A DNA stretch of 64,000 nucleotides from Mesorhizobium sp. M8A.F.Ca.ET.218.01.1.1 (GCF_004791165.1 NZ_SRUZ01000001.1:230382-294381), one strand, 5' to 3'. Positions 8,974 through 17,401 are shown, counted from the stretch's first letter. Translations and numbers: made by a program. Notes: generated by a model not told the origin, from the letters alone.

Positions 8974-9900
8974 TCAGCGATCAAGCCCGATCAGGCGGCG
9001 GATGCGGCCGATATCCGTGCCGATAAAGGACTGCATGCCGATCGCCACCTGCTCCGGCGCCATGCTGGCGACGAAGCGGCGGAACTCATCGTCCGACAAC
9101 GCCTCGCCCGTCCAGTGGACACGGCAGAATTCCTCCGAACCGTGGAAATGGCCGGCGCCGTCCAGCAGATCATCGACATAGCGGCCGTAGATCATACATT
9201 CGGAGAATTTGCGCGCCGAGCCGATGACCTCGACCCAGTCGCGACCATGGACCTTTTCGATCCGGCCGCACATGGCCAGCACCGTGTCACGGCGCCAGGC
9301 GATCAACGTCGAGATATAATCATGGACCGACGCCTGGGACCGGTCGATGCCGAGTGCGGCGCCGGCATTGCGCGACCACACGCGATGCTCGTCATGGCCG
9401 TCATCGGCGAGCACGCCATCGCGGCGGAACAGGCGCGCGCTGCCATCGCGCCAGAAGACACCGCAATCGAACGCCTTCAGGAAAGCGACGTCGGAATCGC
9501 AGAAGATCAGCACGTCTTCCCTGGCGTGCGCCGATATGGCGATACGGCGCAGTTGCTGCACGTGCCAGCCGCGCAGCGGCTGGGTCTTCATGCTGAGCCA
9601 GACGCGCCGGCGAAACAGGCTGAACGGATCGTCGAAGGCGCGCAGCCAGCGCGGCAGGAGATCCCGCTCATCGACGATCGAGCGGCGGCTGGTCGCCAAC
9701 TGACGGAAAAGCGCGAGGTCGCGATGTTCGACCAGAATGTAGTGGTGCGCAGCACCCGAGACATGGCGGTCAAGCGTTTCGCACAGCAGGCGGCAGCGCT
9801 CGAAATCCGGGGCGTAGCTTGCCGTCACCACCGCCGCCGTTGGCGTCTTCGGCAACAGGCCTGGACCGGGCGACGGGTCTGGGACGAACCGCTTGTTCAA
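8974..9900 (-). CDS. DUF6492 family probable glycosyltransferase
   Basis: I choose the TTG at 9900, whose TTGA overlap with the stop of the upstream wecG-like gene and preceding GGAGAG site indicate translational coupling; this gives 308 residues. The frame stays open further upstream, but only inside the neighbouring gene. The N terminus (AAVVTASYAPDFERC) and a DxD-type metal/nucleotide-sugar motif (FCDSDVAFL) resemble DUF6492 proteins, which are found in surface-polysaccharide clusters and are thought to be glycosyltransferases. No signal peptide or membrane helix is seen, so it should act on the cytoplasmic face of the membrane. It is the last gene of a three-gene minus-strand transferase operon. 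Confidence 0.75.
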   Translation of the reverse strand: MNKRFVPDPSPGPGLLPKTPTAAVVTASYAPDFERCRLLCETLDRHVSGAAHHYILVEHRDLALFRQLATSRRSIVDERDLLPRWLRAFDDPFSLFRRRVWLSMKTQPLRGWHVQQLRRIAISAHAREDVLIFCDSDVAFLKAFDCGVFWRDGSARLFRRDGVLADDGHDEHRVWSRNAGAALGIDRSQASVHDYISTLIAWRRDTVLAMCGRIEKVHGRDWVEVIGSARKFSECMIYGRYVDDLLDGAGHFHGSEEFCRVHWTGEALSDDEFRRFVASMAPEQVAIGMQSFIGTDIGRIRRLIGLDR

Positions 9901-10703
9901 CGAAACTCTCCAGGAGCATCTCCGACGGTCTCGGCGCCCCGCGACCATTTCTGCTTGACGACCCGCCACAGGAACAGCGGATTGCCGACCACATAGCGGC
10001 GCCAGAGCCGGCCGGGCTCGACCGCCAGCCGGAACAGCCATTCCAGCCTCAGGCGGCGCATCCATGGCGGCGCGCGCGGCACCGAGCCGCTCAGGAAATC
10101 GAGCAGCGCGCCAACCGCGACCGGCAGCGTGCAGTGGCGTTCGTCGATGTGGCGTTCAATCCACAGTTCCTGGCGCGGCACGCCCATCGCGACGAGCAGC
10201 ATGTCAGGCCGCAATTTTGCGATCCGACCGATGATCTCCGGCTCCTGCGCGGCGGAGAAATAGCCATCGTGAACGACCACGAAGCTGTGCTGCACGGCAA
10301 GCGCCGCCAGCTTCAGCGACGCCGCCTCGGCGTTGACACGCGTCGCACCGAGCAGCCCCACGGTCAGCGGCCGCTTGGAAGCCTGCAGGAATGCGGGCAC
10401 GAAATCGGTGCCGTTGAGATTGTCGGGAAATGCCGCCCCGTAGAGAAGCTTCGCGGCGAGATCGACGCCGATGCCATCCGGCAGGATGAGGAAATCGTCG
10501 AGCGCCTCGGCGAAGACCGGGTCGGTATAGGCGATGTTGGCATTGTGAGCGTTGAGGAAGCTGACCTTGGTGAAGCGCTTCTCGGCAAGCAGGCGATTGA
10601 GCAGGGCGATCGCATCGTTCCAGCGGATGGCGAGCACCGGGATGCCGAGGATCATTTTCAGACTGTCGAGCCCGAACGCGGCGCGGGTGGCGTGCATGTT
10701 CAT
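9897..10703 (-). CDS. WecG/TagA/CpsF family glycosyltransferase
   Basis: The 268-residue protein starts at the ATG at 10703, which overlaps the stop of the preceding transferase gene in an ATGA junction. It has the family hallmarks: FLNAHNANI near residue 50, LPDGIGVDLAAK, the NGTDFVP motif around 100, and the MGVPRQELWI stretch of the C-terminal half. Characterised members transfer N-acetylmannosamine(uronic acid) to lipid-linked sugars; in rhizobial exopolysaccharide loci relatives add glucose or glucuronic acid. The donor cannot be read from sequence. It lies in the middle of the operon 11872-8974. Confidence 0.85.
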   Translation of the reverse strand: MNMHATRAAFGLDSLKMILGIPVLAIRWNDAIALLNRLLAEKRFTKVSFLNAHNANIAYTDPVFAEALDDFLILPDGIGVDLAAKLLYGAAFPDNLNGTDFVPAFLQASKRPLTVGLLGATRVNAEAASLKLAALAVQHSFVVVHDGYFSAAQEPEIIGRIAKLRPDMLLVAMGVPRQELWIERHIDERHCTLPVAVGALLDFLSGSVPRAPPWMRRLRLEWLFRLAVEPGRLWRRYVVGNPLFLWRVVKQKWSRGAETVGDAPGEFR

Positions 10704-11872
10704 GCAAGCACCTCCCGCCGGACGGCGCCGATTTTTTCGAGACCGACACGAACCGCGGCGTCGAGCGCCTTGACCTGCCGGCGATGGAAGGTGGTGCCAT
10801 CGACATCGTCGATATCGGCCGCGGCAGCCTCCAGGGCCTGGGCGAAGCCGGCCGGATCGTCGGTGACCACGCAATTGGCGGGGCGGTGGTCGATGCCGCG
10901 CAGCGAACGGCTGGTGGCGACCGAGGGCAGGCCAAGCTCGAAGGTCTCAATGGTCTTCAACTGTACGCCGCTGCCCGCCGTGCTGATCAGCGGGATGACG
11001 GCCGCGCCACAGACGAAAGCCCGGGCATCCGGAACGCGGCCGACGAATTGGACGCCCGGATGCGTCGAGGTGACGCCGGCAGGCATGTGGCCCGCGATGC
11101 GGATGCGGAAACCAGGCCGCAGGTGCGGCACCACCTTGCCCAGGAACCAGTCGAGGCCGATGCGGTTTGGCTGCCAGGTCCAGGTGCCGATCAGCGCCGC
11201 GTCGCAGTCGATCGGGCGCCGCCCTTTCCGGACCGGCGCCGTGTCGCCGGTTACCAGCGGCAGCACCGCCGAACGCTCATCCGAGGCGACACCGAGCGCC
11301 ACGCGATCCTCCTCGGCCAGCGTGAAGACGAAGCGCGCGCGGCGGCAGAGACGCTCTTCGACGAGCTTGAGCAGCCTTGCCTCGCGCCGGAACAGCAGAC
11401 GCTGGAAAATGCCGCCGGCGGCAGCGGCATTCTCGCGGGCCGAGAGATGCTCGACATTGTGGGCGACGAAGATCGAAGGCCGGCCTTCGAAGAGCTTTTC
11501 GAAAGCACCGGCGAACTGCACGGAATTCAGCACATAACCATCGAATGGACCGGCGCGTTCGATCGCGGCCTGAACGTCGTGGTCGGACACCGCACGCAAC
11601 TTGACCGACGCGAAGGTGAGGCCCGAAAATATTGCCTTGCCGACCCAGGAGAGTTTTTGCAGCGGCGAAGCACTTTCGGTGCGCACGTCGATCGCACCAA
11701 GCACCACCGTGTTTTCGGGATCTATCGCGGCTTTCCCGGGCCAGGTGAAGCCGATGACCGTCACGCGCGCGCCGGCGCGCCGCAAGGCGGCGATGATCGC
11801 GGCGTTGGCGATCTCGTAGCCCGAGGCGAGAGCACCGTCGGGCACGATCGATGTGGCGAACAGCAGATGCAT
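10700..11872 (-). CDS. Glycosyltransferase, GT4/group 1-like
   Basis: The product has 390 residues. The start is the ATG at 11872, seven bases after an AGGA site; an upstream in-frame ATG at 11902 has none. The N-terminal Rossmann region keeps the acceptor-side pattern GALASGYEIANAAI. The C-terminal half has the GT-B donor pattern ISTAGSGVQLKTIETFELG followed by LPSVAT, which corresponds to the E..A/E..G loop of group 1 enzymes. It would transfer a hexose from a nucleotide sugar to a lipid-linked intermediate. It is the first gene of a tight transferase operon, divergent from the GT2 gene at 12001. Confidence 0.78.
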   Translation of the reverse strand: MHLLFATSIVPDGALASGYEIANAAIIAALRRAGARVTVIGFTWPGKAAIDPENTVVLGAIDVRTESASPLQKLSWVGKAIFSGLTFASVKLRAVSDHDVQAAIERAGPFDGYVLNSVQFAGAFEKLFEGRPSIFVAHNVEHLSARENAAAAGGIFQRLLFRREARLLKLVEERLCRRARFVFTLAEEDRVALGVASDERSAVLPLVTGDTAPVRKGRRPIDCDAALIGTWTWQPNRIGLDWFLGKVVPHLRPGFRIRIAGHMPAGVTSTHPGVQFVGRVPDARAFVCGAAVIPLISTAGSGVQLKTIETFELGLPSVATSRSLRGIDHRPANCVVTDDPAGFAQALEAAAADIDDVDGTTFHRRQVKALDAAVRVGLEKIGAVRREVLA

Positions 11873-12000
11873 CTCACTATCCTGTGGTGTAGCCGGTAGC
11901 AAAGCGCGGTGAACCCTTGATTAAACGAGCACGGTCAACGCCCCAAAGCCCATGCCTGGCGGGCCTCTCCGTGCAAGGTGATTAACGAAACCTTATCATC

Positions 12001-13041
12001 GTGGTGCTACCAGAACGCGACTCAAGACGCGGCTGGATACGGATGATCCCTTTGCCATCGGACGGTTCGGTATCGATCGCGGGACGGTCTCCCCGGCTCG
12101 ACGCGGAGGCCGTCGAAGCGATCGTCACCTTGCCGACTTTCAAGCGGCCCGAACAGCTGCTGGAGACGCTGGCGTCGCTGCGCCAGCAGCAAACCGGCAG
12201 GCGCTTTGCGGTCATCGTTATGGAGAACGAGGCCGAGGCGCGTGACGGTGCCAAGGCCGCGCTGCCGCTGTTCGAGCGCGGCGAGATACCGGGCATGGTC
12301 ATCATCGCGCATGAACGCGGCAATTGCAGCGCCTATAATGCCGGCTGGCAGACGGCGATCCTGCATTTCCCGAACTTCAGGCATCTGCTGGTCATCGACG
12401 ATGACGAGATTGCCGATCCGCAATGGCTGGAGCGGATGTGCCGCGCGGCCGAAACGCTCGGGGCCGATATCGTTGGCGGGCCGCAGGTGCCCGTCTTTGC
12501 CGATCCTGCCCACGCGACATGGGCCGAGCATCCTGTCTTCGCGCCTCCCTACCGGGAGACGGGACGGGTGCCCGCACTCTATTCGTCCGGCAATCTTCTG
12601 GTCGGGCGTAACGTGCTGACAGCGATGGGGCCGCCTTTCCTCGATCTCAGATTCAATTTCATGGGCGGCGGCGACTCCGACTTTCTCAGCCGGTCGGCGC
12701 AAAGGGGCTTCGTGCTGGGCTGGTGCGCCGAGGCCAAGGTGCGGGAGACCGTTCCGGCCCGGCGCGTCCAGACCGACTGGATCCGTGCCCGCAGCCTGCG
12801 CAACGGTGTCATCTCGACGCTGGTGGAAAAGAAGAAGCGCGCCGGCACGCCCTTCGCAGGTGCCAAAGTGTTCGCCAAGAGCCTGGCGCTCCTTGCCGTC
12901 TCGCCGCTTCGCGGCATGATGCGGCTGGCGCGCACCGGATCGCCGGCGATCGCCATCTACCCCGTCCATGTGGCGCTCGGCCGCGTGCTGGCCGAATTCG
13001 GATATGCCAATGAGCAATACCGCCAGCCTGAGAAAAACTGA
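12001..13041 (+). CDS. Glycosyltransferase family 2
   Basis: The 346-residue protein has a GT-A fold. It carries the opening TLPTFKRPEQLLETLASL, the acidic DXD-like VIDDDEIADPQWLE (about residues 136-149) that binds the metal and nucleotide sugar, and a GGGDSDF motif in the acceptor region. The frame starts at a GTG at 12001; an ATG at 12043 is equally possible and would remove 14 residues. The C-terminal region contains one hydrophobic stretch that could attach it to the membrane. It overlaps the downstream ligase-like gene, which indicates a two-gene operon. Confidence 0.8.
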   Translation: MVLPERDSRRGWIRMIPLPSDGSVSIAGRSPRLDAEAVEAIVTLPTFKRPEQLLETLASLRQQQTGRRFAVIVMENEAEARDGAKAALPLFERGEIPGMVIIAHERGNCSAYNAGWQTAILHFPNFRHLLVIDDDEIADPQWLERMCRAAETLGADIVGGPQVPVFADPAHATWAEHPVFAPPYRETGRVPALYSSGNLLVGRNVLTAMGPPFLDLRFNFMGGGDSDFLSRSAQRGFVLGWCAEAKVRETVPARRVQTDWIRARSLRNGVISTLVEKKKRAGTPFAGAKVFAKSLALLAVSPLRGMMRLARTGSPAIAIYPVHVALGRVLAEFGYANEQYRQPEKN

Positions 13042-14338
13042 GCGCGCGCCGCTCGGCGCCGCGTTCACGCGCGAGGGCGTGGCGACCGCGATCGCGGCGC
13101 TGCTGTTCACCGTCATCATGGTGTCCTTCCGCCCGTTCCAGCCGGCCGGCGCCGAACTCACCGGCGAAGGCGGCGACATCGTCAATCAGCTCGGCTTCGG
13201 CTCACTCGGCGCGGTTTCGGTCTTTGCCTTGATGGCCTTCGCCGACCCGCGCGTCGTGCGCTCGCTGCTCAGCCCATCCTGGATTCTGATGCTGGGTTTC
13301 TTCTTCCTGTCGGTGGTGCTGGCAACCGATCCGCCCTCGGCCATGCGCGCGGCGTCCTTCACCATGATCGGCATCCTGACGATGGCGACGATCCTGGCGC
13401 TGCCGCGTGACGCCGAGTCCTTCTCGAGAGTCATCATCTTCACCGCCGTCGCGGTGATGGGCCTATCCTATCTCGGCCTCATCGTCTTTCCACACGAGGC
13501 GATGCACACGGCCGACTCGCAAGAGCCCGAACATGCCGGCCTGTGGCGCGGCGTCTTCACCCACAAGAACATCGCCGGACCGATCATGGCCTGCTTCAGT
13601 TTCGCCGGCCTTTATCTCTATCGGCGCGGTCAGCGCTGGTGGGGCGCTGGCATCTTCTGCGCGGCGATGATCTTCATGCTGCACACCGGCTCCAAGACCA
13701 CCGCCGGGCTGGTGCCGTTCTCGATCCTGATCGTGATGTTTCCGAGCCTGATAGGCATAAGGCTCGGCACGCCGATCCTGTTTGCGCTGGCGATAATCGC
13801 CACGGCGGTCGGCACGCTGGGCATCGTCTTCCTGCCGCCGATCAAACATCTGGCGGCGATCTATTTTCCCGACATGACCTACACCGGCCGCACCACATTG
13901 TGGGAGTTCGCCGGCTCGATGCTGGCGAAGAAGCCGTGGACCGGCTACGGCTATGAGAGCTTCTGGGGCACGCCGCTGCTGTTCAACCAGGACCAGCCCT
14001 TCGATCGCCCCTGGGACATCAGGACCATCGTGCACGGCCATGACGGCTATCTCGACATTGCCGTGCTGATGGGCATCCCTGCCCTTTGCGTGGCGGTCTA
14101 CACTTTCCTCATCGCACCGCTGCGCGACTACATGCGCATTCCGCAGCGCAAGGAAAACATCTTTCTCGGCGACTTCTTCATGATGGTGGTACTGTTCACC
14201 GCGCTCAACGCCTTCCTCGAGAGCTTCTTCTTTCATCGCGGCGATCCGGTCTGGCTGTTCTTCGTGCTCGGCGTGCTGGGTCTCAGGCAAGTGTCGCTGC
14301 GGCCGATCGCGGTGCGCACGCCCGTCCAGCGGTCCTGA
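13010..14338 (+). CDS. O-antigen ligase/polymerase-like membrane protein (Wzy_C family)
   Basis: The 442-residue protein has about ten to twelve predicted helices and the large loop typical of ExoQ/WaaL-type enzymes, with HTGSKTT in one helix boundary and GRTTLWEFAGSML...PWTGYGYESFW in the periplasmic loop. These enzymes polymerise or ligate lipid-linked repeat units on the periplasmic side. The ATG at 13010 lies inside the preceding GT2 gene (32-bp overlap), which supports coupled translation; a further upstream ATG gives an unlikely N terminus. Whether it polymerises exopolysaccharide or ligates to another acceptor cannot be told. Confidence 0.82.
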   Translation: MSNTASLRKTERAPLGAAFTREGVATAIAALLFTVIMVSFRPFQPAGAELTGEGGDIVNQLGFGSLGAVSVFALMAFADPRVVRSLLSPSWILMLGFFFLSVVLATDPPSAMRAASFTMIGILTMATILALPRDAESFSRVIIFTAVAVMGLSYLGLIVFPHEAMHTADSQEPEHAGLWRGVFTHKNIAGPIMACFSFAGLYLYRRGQRWWGAGIFCAAMIFMLHTGSKTTAGLVPFSILIVMFPSLIGIRLGTPILFALAIIATAVGTLGIVFLPPIKHLAAIYFPDMTYTGRTTLWEFAGSMLAKKPWTGYGYESFWGTPLLFNQDQPFDRPWDIRTIVHGHDGYLDIAVLMGIPALCVAVYTFLIAPLRDYMRIPQRKENIFLGDFFMMVVLFTALNAFLESFFFHRGDPVWLFFVLGVLGLRQVSLRPIAVRTPVQRS

Positions 14339-14398
14339 GAGGGCTTCCCCACCGATCCGCGAGCGTCTATGTCATGGCCTTTCCTCGGAGGGCTCTCG

Positions 14399-15214
14399 AT
14401 GACGATCAGGCTTGTTCTCGCCGGCTGCGGCAATATGGGTTACGCCATGCTCTCGGGCTGGCTGAAGTCCGGCAAGCTCGTACCCTCGGCGGTTTTCGTG
14501 GTCGAGCCCAACGCGGACCTGCGCAATCGCGCCGCCGCACTCGGCTGCGGCACCGCGGCGGAAGCCGAAGCCATTCCGACGGATGCCGTGCCTGAACTCG
14601 TCGTCATCGCGGTGAAGCCGCAGGTGATCCGTGACGTCACCGCCGCCTACAAGCGCTTCGGCGACGGCCGCACCACTTTCGTCAGCATTGCCGCCGGAAC
14701 GCCTTCGGCCACCTTCGAGCAAATCCTCGGCAACCGCGCGCCGATCGTGCGCTGCATGCCCAACACGCCGGCTGCCATCGGCAAGGGCATGATGGTGGTG
14801 TTTTCCAATCCCCTGGTTTCCGACGACGCCAGGCGTTTCGTCGCCGACCTGCTTTCGGCCAGCGGCAAAGTGGCCACCATCGATGACGAGAGCCTGATGG
14901 ATGCGGTGACCGCCGTGTCCGGATCGGGTCCGGCCTACATCTTCCATTTCATAGAAGCGCTGACCGTGGCCGCCGAGAAGGCCGGCTTGCCGGCGGCGAC
15001 CGCCAGGCTGCTTGCCATGCAGACCGTCTACGGCGCCGCGTCGCTTGCAGCGGAAAGCAGTGAGGACCCGGGTGTGCTGCGCCAGCAGGTGACCAGCCCC
15101 AACGGCACGACGGCGGCCGCGCTTGGCGTGCTGATGGGCGAGGACCGGCTGACCAAGTTGCTCACCGACGCGGTGGAAGCGGCGCGGCTAAGGTCGATCG
15201 AACTGGGGAAATAA
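14399..15214 (+). CDS. proC: Pyrroline-5-carboxylate reductase
   Basis: ProC reduces delta-1-pyrroline-5-carboxylate to L-proline with NAD(P)H in the cytoplasm. The 271-residue protein has the N-terminal Rossmann motif AGCGNMGYAML, the VIAVKPQ strand, RCMPNTPAAIGKGM, and the C-terminal family signature around SGSGPAYIFHFIEAL. I chose the ATG at 14399 because a GGAGG site sits seven bases upstream; an ATG 30 bases earlier has none. It is 60 bp after the ligase-like gene and probably independent of the polysaccharide locus. Confidence 0.95.
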   Translation: MTIRLVLAGCGNMGYAMLSGWLKSGKLVPSAVFVVEPNADLRNRAAALGCGTAAEAEAIPTDAVPELVVIAVKPQVIRDVTAAYKRFGDGRTTFVSIAAGTPSATFEQILGNRAPIVRCMPNTPAAIGKGMMVVFSNPLVSDDARRFVADLLSASGKVATIDDESLMDAVTAVSGSGPAYIFHFIEALTVAAEKAGLPAATARLLAMQTVYGAASLAAESSEDPGVLRQQVTSPNGTTAAALGVLMGEDRLTKLLTDAVEAARLRSIELGK

Positions 15215-15233
15215 GCGGGGACAGCTCGGTGTG

Positions 15234-15470
15234 TCAGGAATATCCCCACATGTCGCTGATCTCGTCCTTATCCATAGTTCGGCCACCCGCTCCTGCCTTG
15301 GCTCTAAGATCGTGAGCTATGATGGCAAGCCTTTTGGCGAGCGAGAGTTGCTTTCGCTGCAGTTCGGATTCAAGCGCTTTGAAGACCGCCTTGGCCATCG
15401 ACGTATTGCGCAAGTCTGCAAGCCGTTTCGCCAATTCGCGTGCGCGCGGATTTCTGACGTAGAGTTTCAT
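15234..15470 (-). CDS. VapB family antitoxin, apparently orphan
   Basis: The 78-residue protein matches the PSK/VapB antitoxin family: the N-terminal MKLYVRNPRARELAKRLADL is the DNA-binding ribbon/helix region, and the acidic C-terminal end (MDKDEISDMWGYS) is the part that normally occupies the VapC toxin. Antitoxins of this type usually overlap a vapC gene at their stop. Here the stop at 15234 is followed within 20 bases by the end of the convergent proC, with no start codon or space for a toxin. It may be a relic, or may act in trans on a VapC encoded elsewhere. Confidence 0.72.
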   Translation of the reverse strand: MKLYVRNPRARELAKRLADLRNTSMAKAVFKALESELQRKQLSLAKRLAIIAHDLRAKAGAGGRTMDKDEISDMWGYS

Positions 15471-15529
15471 CTGGGTCCTCGACGCTATGATTTTGACAGA
15501 ATAGAAGCCTGAGCGGTAGTTCCTAACGT

Positions 15530-15712
15530 CGTCATCCTAGGGCGAAGCAGGAGCGAAGCTCCGTCGCGGAGACCCTAGGATCCATGCCGGGAGCTCAATG
15601 GAAGGGCGCAGCGGAGCAAAATTCTGCCACCGCTGCAACGCCTCTAAATCACGGCATGGATCCTGGGGTCTGCGCCGCGTCGCTACGCTCCTTGCTTCGC
15701 CCCAGGATGACG
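15530..15712. repeat. Long imperfect palindromic intergenic element
   Basis: Two ~60-bp arms (15530-15589 and 15652-15712) are inverted copies of one another with roughly 85 percent identity by eye, separated by about 62 bases. Each arm begins or ends with CGTCATCCT and GGATCCATGCCG and carries an internal GCGAAGC...GGAGCG block. The size, GC content and intergenic position resemble the mobile palindromic repeats (RIME/RPE-like) known in rhizobial genomes. It fills most of the 276-bp gap between vapB and the SAF-oxidoreductase gene. Confidence 0.75.
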
Positions 15713-15746
15713 AAGTTGCGGTTACCGCTTTCCCGGCAATGCGAGG

Positions 15747-17060
15747 CTAGCTTCCGTACAGCATTTCATCCTGCAGACGGCGCAGCGCAAACAGCCTGGT
15801 CGTCTGGTCGGGCGCGGCATTGTCGGCCGTCAGCAGATCACCTTTCCTGACTGGTTTCAGCACCTTGCCGCCCTCGAGCACGCCGACCGGGACGGCGCGC
15901 TGAGCGCGGGCTTCGCGAACGGTCATCGTCCAGGAGCGATAGCAAGTTTCGCCGATCGCATCGAAGGTCTCGCCGACGGCGAGATCGCGCTTGGCAACGG
16001 CGCAGACCTCGGCAACCGGCCGCGGCAGCGGCACCATGTCCGGTTTGCCGAACAGCACGATGCGGGCGGCGGTGAGCGGCACTTCGAGCGACGTCAAATG
16101 GTAAGGCCGGAACAGGCTGTAATAAGGGCCGTGGCCGATATGCAGGTCGTCCATGCGTTCGATGATGCGCGGATGCGTCGCCTCGACGATGACGAAGACG
16201 CCGGGCGCCACACCCTTGCCGATGGTGTAGTCGACGACGCCCTTCTTCAGCAGGAGGCCACCGTCCTCGCGCGGGATCAGCACCTTGACGAGGTCGTCGC
16301 GGTCGGCCTTGGGACCATGCATGCCGGGCACGTCGGGCACCAGCCCGGTGGCGTTGGCGATGGCGCACATCTCGACCATGGTCTTGGAGCCGTCGACGAA
16401 CTCGACCAGCATGCGCGGGTTCATGTTGCGGCGGATCGCTTCGTCGCGATAGTCGTCGGGCACCGCATCATGGTTGAGCGGGTTGTTCTTGCCCTTGCCG
16501 GCCGAGACGATGGTCAGGCCGAGGGCCGACGCAAATTCGATCAACTCCATGCAGCTCGACGGCTCGTCGCCGGCGCCGACCGAATAGACGACGCCAAGCC
16601 GGTCGGCCTGCTGTTTGAGATAGCAGCCGATGGTGACGTCGGCTTCGACATTCATCATCACCAGATGCTTGCCATGCTCCATCGCCATCAGGTCGAAATC
16701 GGCGGCAACGCCGGGCTTTCCCGTGGCGTCGATAACGACGTCGATCAGTGGATTGGTGACCAGCATCTCGTTCGAGGTGATGGCTATTTTTCCCGACTCG
16801 ATCGCCGCAGTGACTTTCGATGCGGTGTCGGCTTCAACCGCCATCGCCTCGTCGCCATAGGCGATGCGGATGGCATCGCGCGCGGTGTGCGGGCGCCGGG
16901 TCGAGACGGCGCAGACCGCAATGCCCGGCATCAGCATGCCTTGCGTGACCAGGTCCGTGCCCATTTCGCCGGAGCCGATGACGCCGATGCGCACGGGGCG
17001 GCCCTCGGCGGCGCGTCTGGCGAGATCGCTGGCAAGTCCCGTCAAGGCGACATTGGTCAT
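15747..17060 (-). CDS. Homoserine dehydrogenase-like NAD(P)-dependent oxidoreductase with C-terminal SAF domain
   Basis: The 437-residue protein has a Rossmann domain (RIGVIGSGEMG, about residues 23-33). A central region follows with DVVIDATGKPG and the NVEADVTIG motif, which aligns with the homoserine-dehydrogenase-like fold. The C-terminal SAF-type segment (about 350-430) holds DLAVGETFDAIG and LKPVRKGDLLTADN. Homologues are annotated only as predicted homoserine dehydrogenases, yet a real biosynthetic role is unlikely because the protein is divergent from a PTS permease operon. I infer that it oxidises, reduces or isomerises the sugar or polyol phosphate delivered by that permease; the substrate is unknown. 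Confidence 0.8.
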   Translation of the reverse strand: MTNVALTGLASDLARRAAEGRPVRIGVIGSGEMGTDLVTQGMLMPGIAVCAVSTRRPHTARDAIRIAYGDEAMAVEADTASKVTAAIESGKIAITSNEMLVTNPLIDVVIDATGKPGVAADFDLMAMEHGKHLVMMNVEADVTIGCYLKQQADRLGVVYSVGAGDEPSSCMELIEFASALGLTIVSAGKGKNNPLNHDAVPDDYRDEAIRRNMNPRMLVEFVDGSKTMVEMCAIANATGLVPDVPGMHGPKADRDDLVKVLIPREDGGLLLKKGVVDYTIGKGVAPGVFVIVEATHPRIIERMDDLHIGHGPYYSLFRPYHLTSLEVPLTAARIVLFGKPDMVPLPRPVAEVCAVAKRDLAVGETFDAIGETCYRSWTMTVREARAQRAVPVGVLEGGKVLKPVRKGDLLTADNAAPDQTTRLFALRRLQDEMLYGS

Positions 17061-17209
17061 GCAGGGATGTCCACAGCTTCTTGATTCGAGGCCGGATTAG
17101 CAGGGACGGGTCCGCTGTGCCAATGAAACCGCTCGCGGCCGGCGATTTCCAATGGAATCGCCGGGAAACGGCGCATTCGCCGCGAATTATTGGCCCAAAG
17201 GGTTGCCAA

Positions 17210-17237
17210 TTGACATTGTCGTGAACAGCCACAATAA
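17210..17237 (+). promoter_or_regulatory. Candidate sigma-70 promoter of the PTS operon
   Basis: A perfect TTGACA at 17210-17215 is followed after 16 bases by CAATAA (17232-17237) as a -10 candidate. It reads toward the PTS genes and lies about 165 bases before the IIC start. The consensus -35 in otherwise GC-rich DNA is the main support. Confidence 0.5.
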
Positions 17238-17267
17238 AACATTCGTTTGCTAACAAAGGCAAATGTT
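17238..17267. promoter_or_regulatory. Candidate operator palindrome downstream of the PTS promoter
   Basis: An imperfect inverted repeat has outer arms AACATT (17238-17243) and AATGTT (17262-17267) and inner blocks TTTGC and GCAAA. It directly abuts the -10 element and would overlap the transcription start, the usual place for a repressor site. No regulator gene is adjacent, so the cognate protein would be encoded elsewhere. Confidence 0.4.
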
Positions 17268-17401
17268 CACTCCGAAACACCGCTCGGACGAGCATTTCGC
17301 CTCTCGTTAGATTTGGGGAGGCCTTTGCGCCAAGGCGGCAAAGGCGTGGACGAGACAACGGAGCATCCTCGGGCAGAGCCCGTGGCTCCAGGGGAGGAAG
17401 A

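Larger units (their letters stand above)
17061..17401. other. Shared upstream region between SAF oxidoreductase and PTS operon
   Basis: This 341-bp gene-free stretch lies between two divergent transcription units. Apart from the promoter and palindrome listed at 17210-17267 I see no gene. A short minus-strand open frame at 17057-17242 has a cysteine/arginine-rich product with no recognisable features and is not called. An A+T-rich segment at about 17205-17275 stands out against its surroundings. Confidence 0.6.

Noticed and set aside
15530..15712. Possible CRISPR array or attenuator at the long palindrome
   Set aside because: There are only two arms, inverted rather than direct, with no spacer periodicity. 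I found no CRISPR-like array in the window.
15747..17060. Annotation as biosynthetic homoserine dehydrogenase
   Set aside because: The Rossmann domain is similar, but the C-terminal SAF segment, the lack of an ACT domain or threonine-pathway neighbours and the PTS context argue against it.
17057..17242. 61-codon minus-strand frame upstream of the SAF oxidoreductase gene
   Set aside because: It overlaps the SAF gene start and the PTS promoter, has no ribosome site and no recognisable sequence; regulatory DNA is a better reading.
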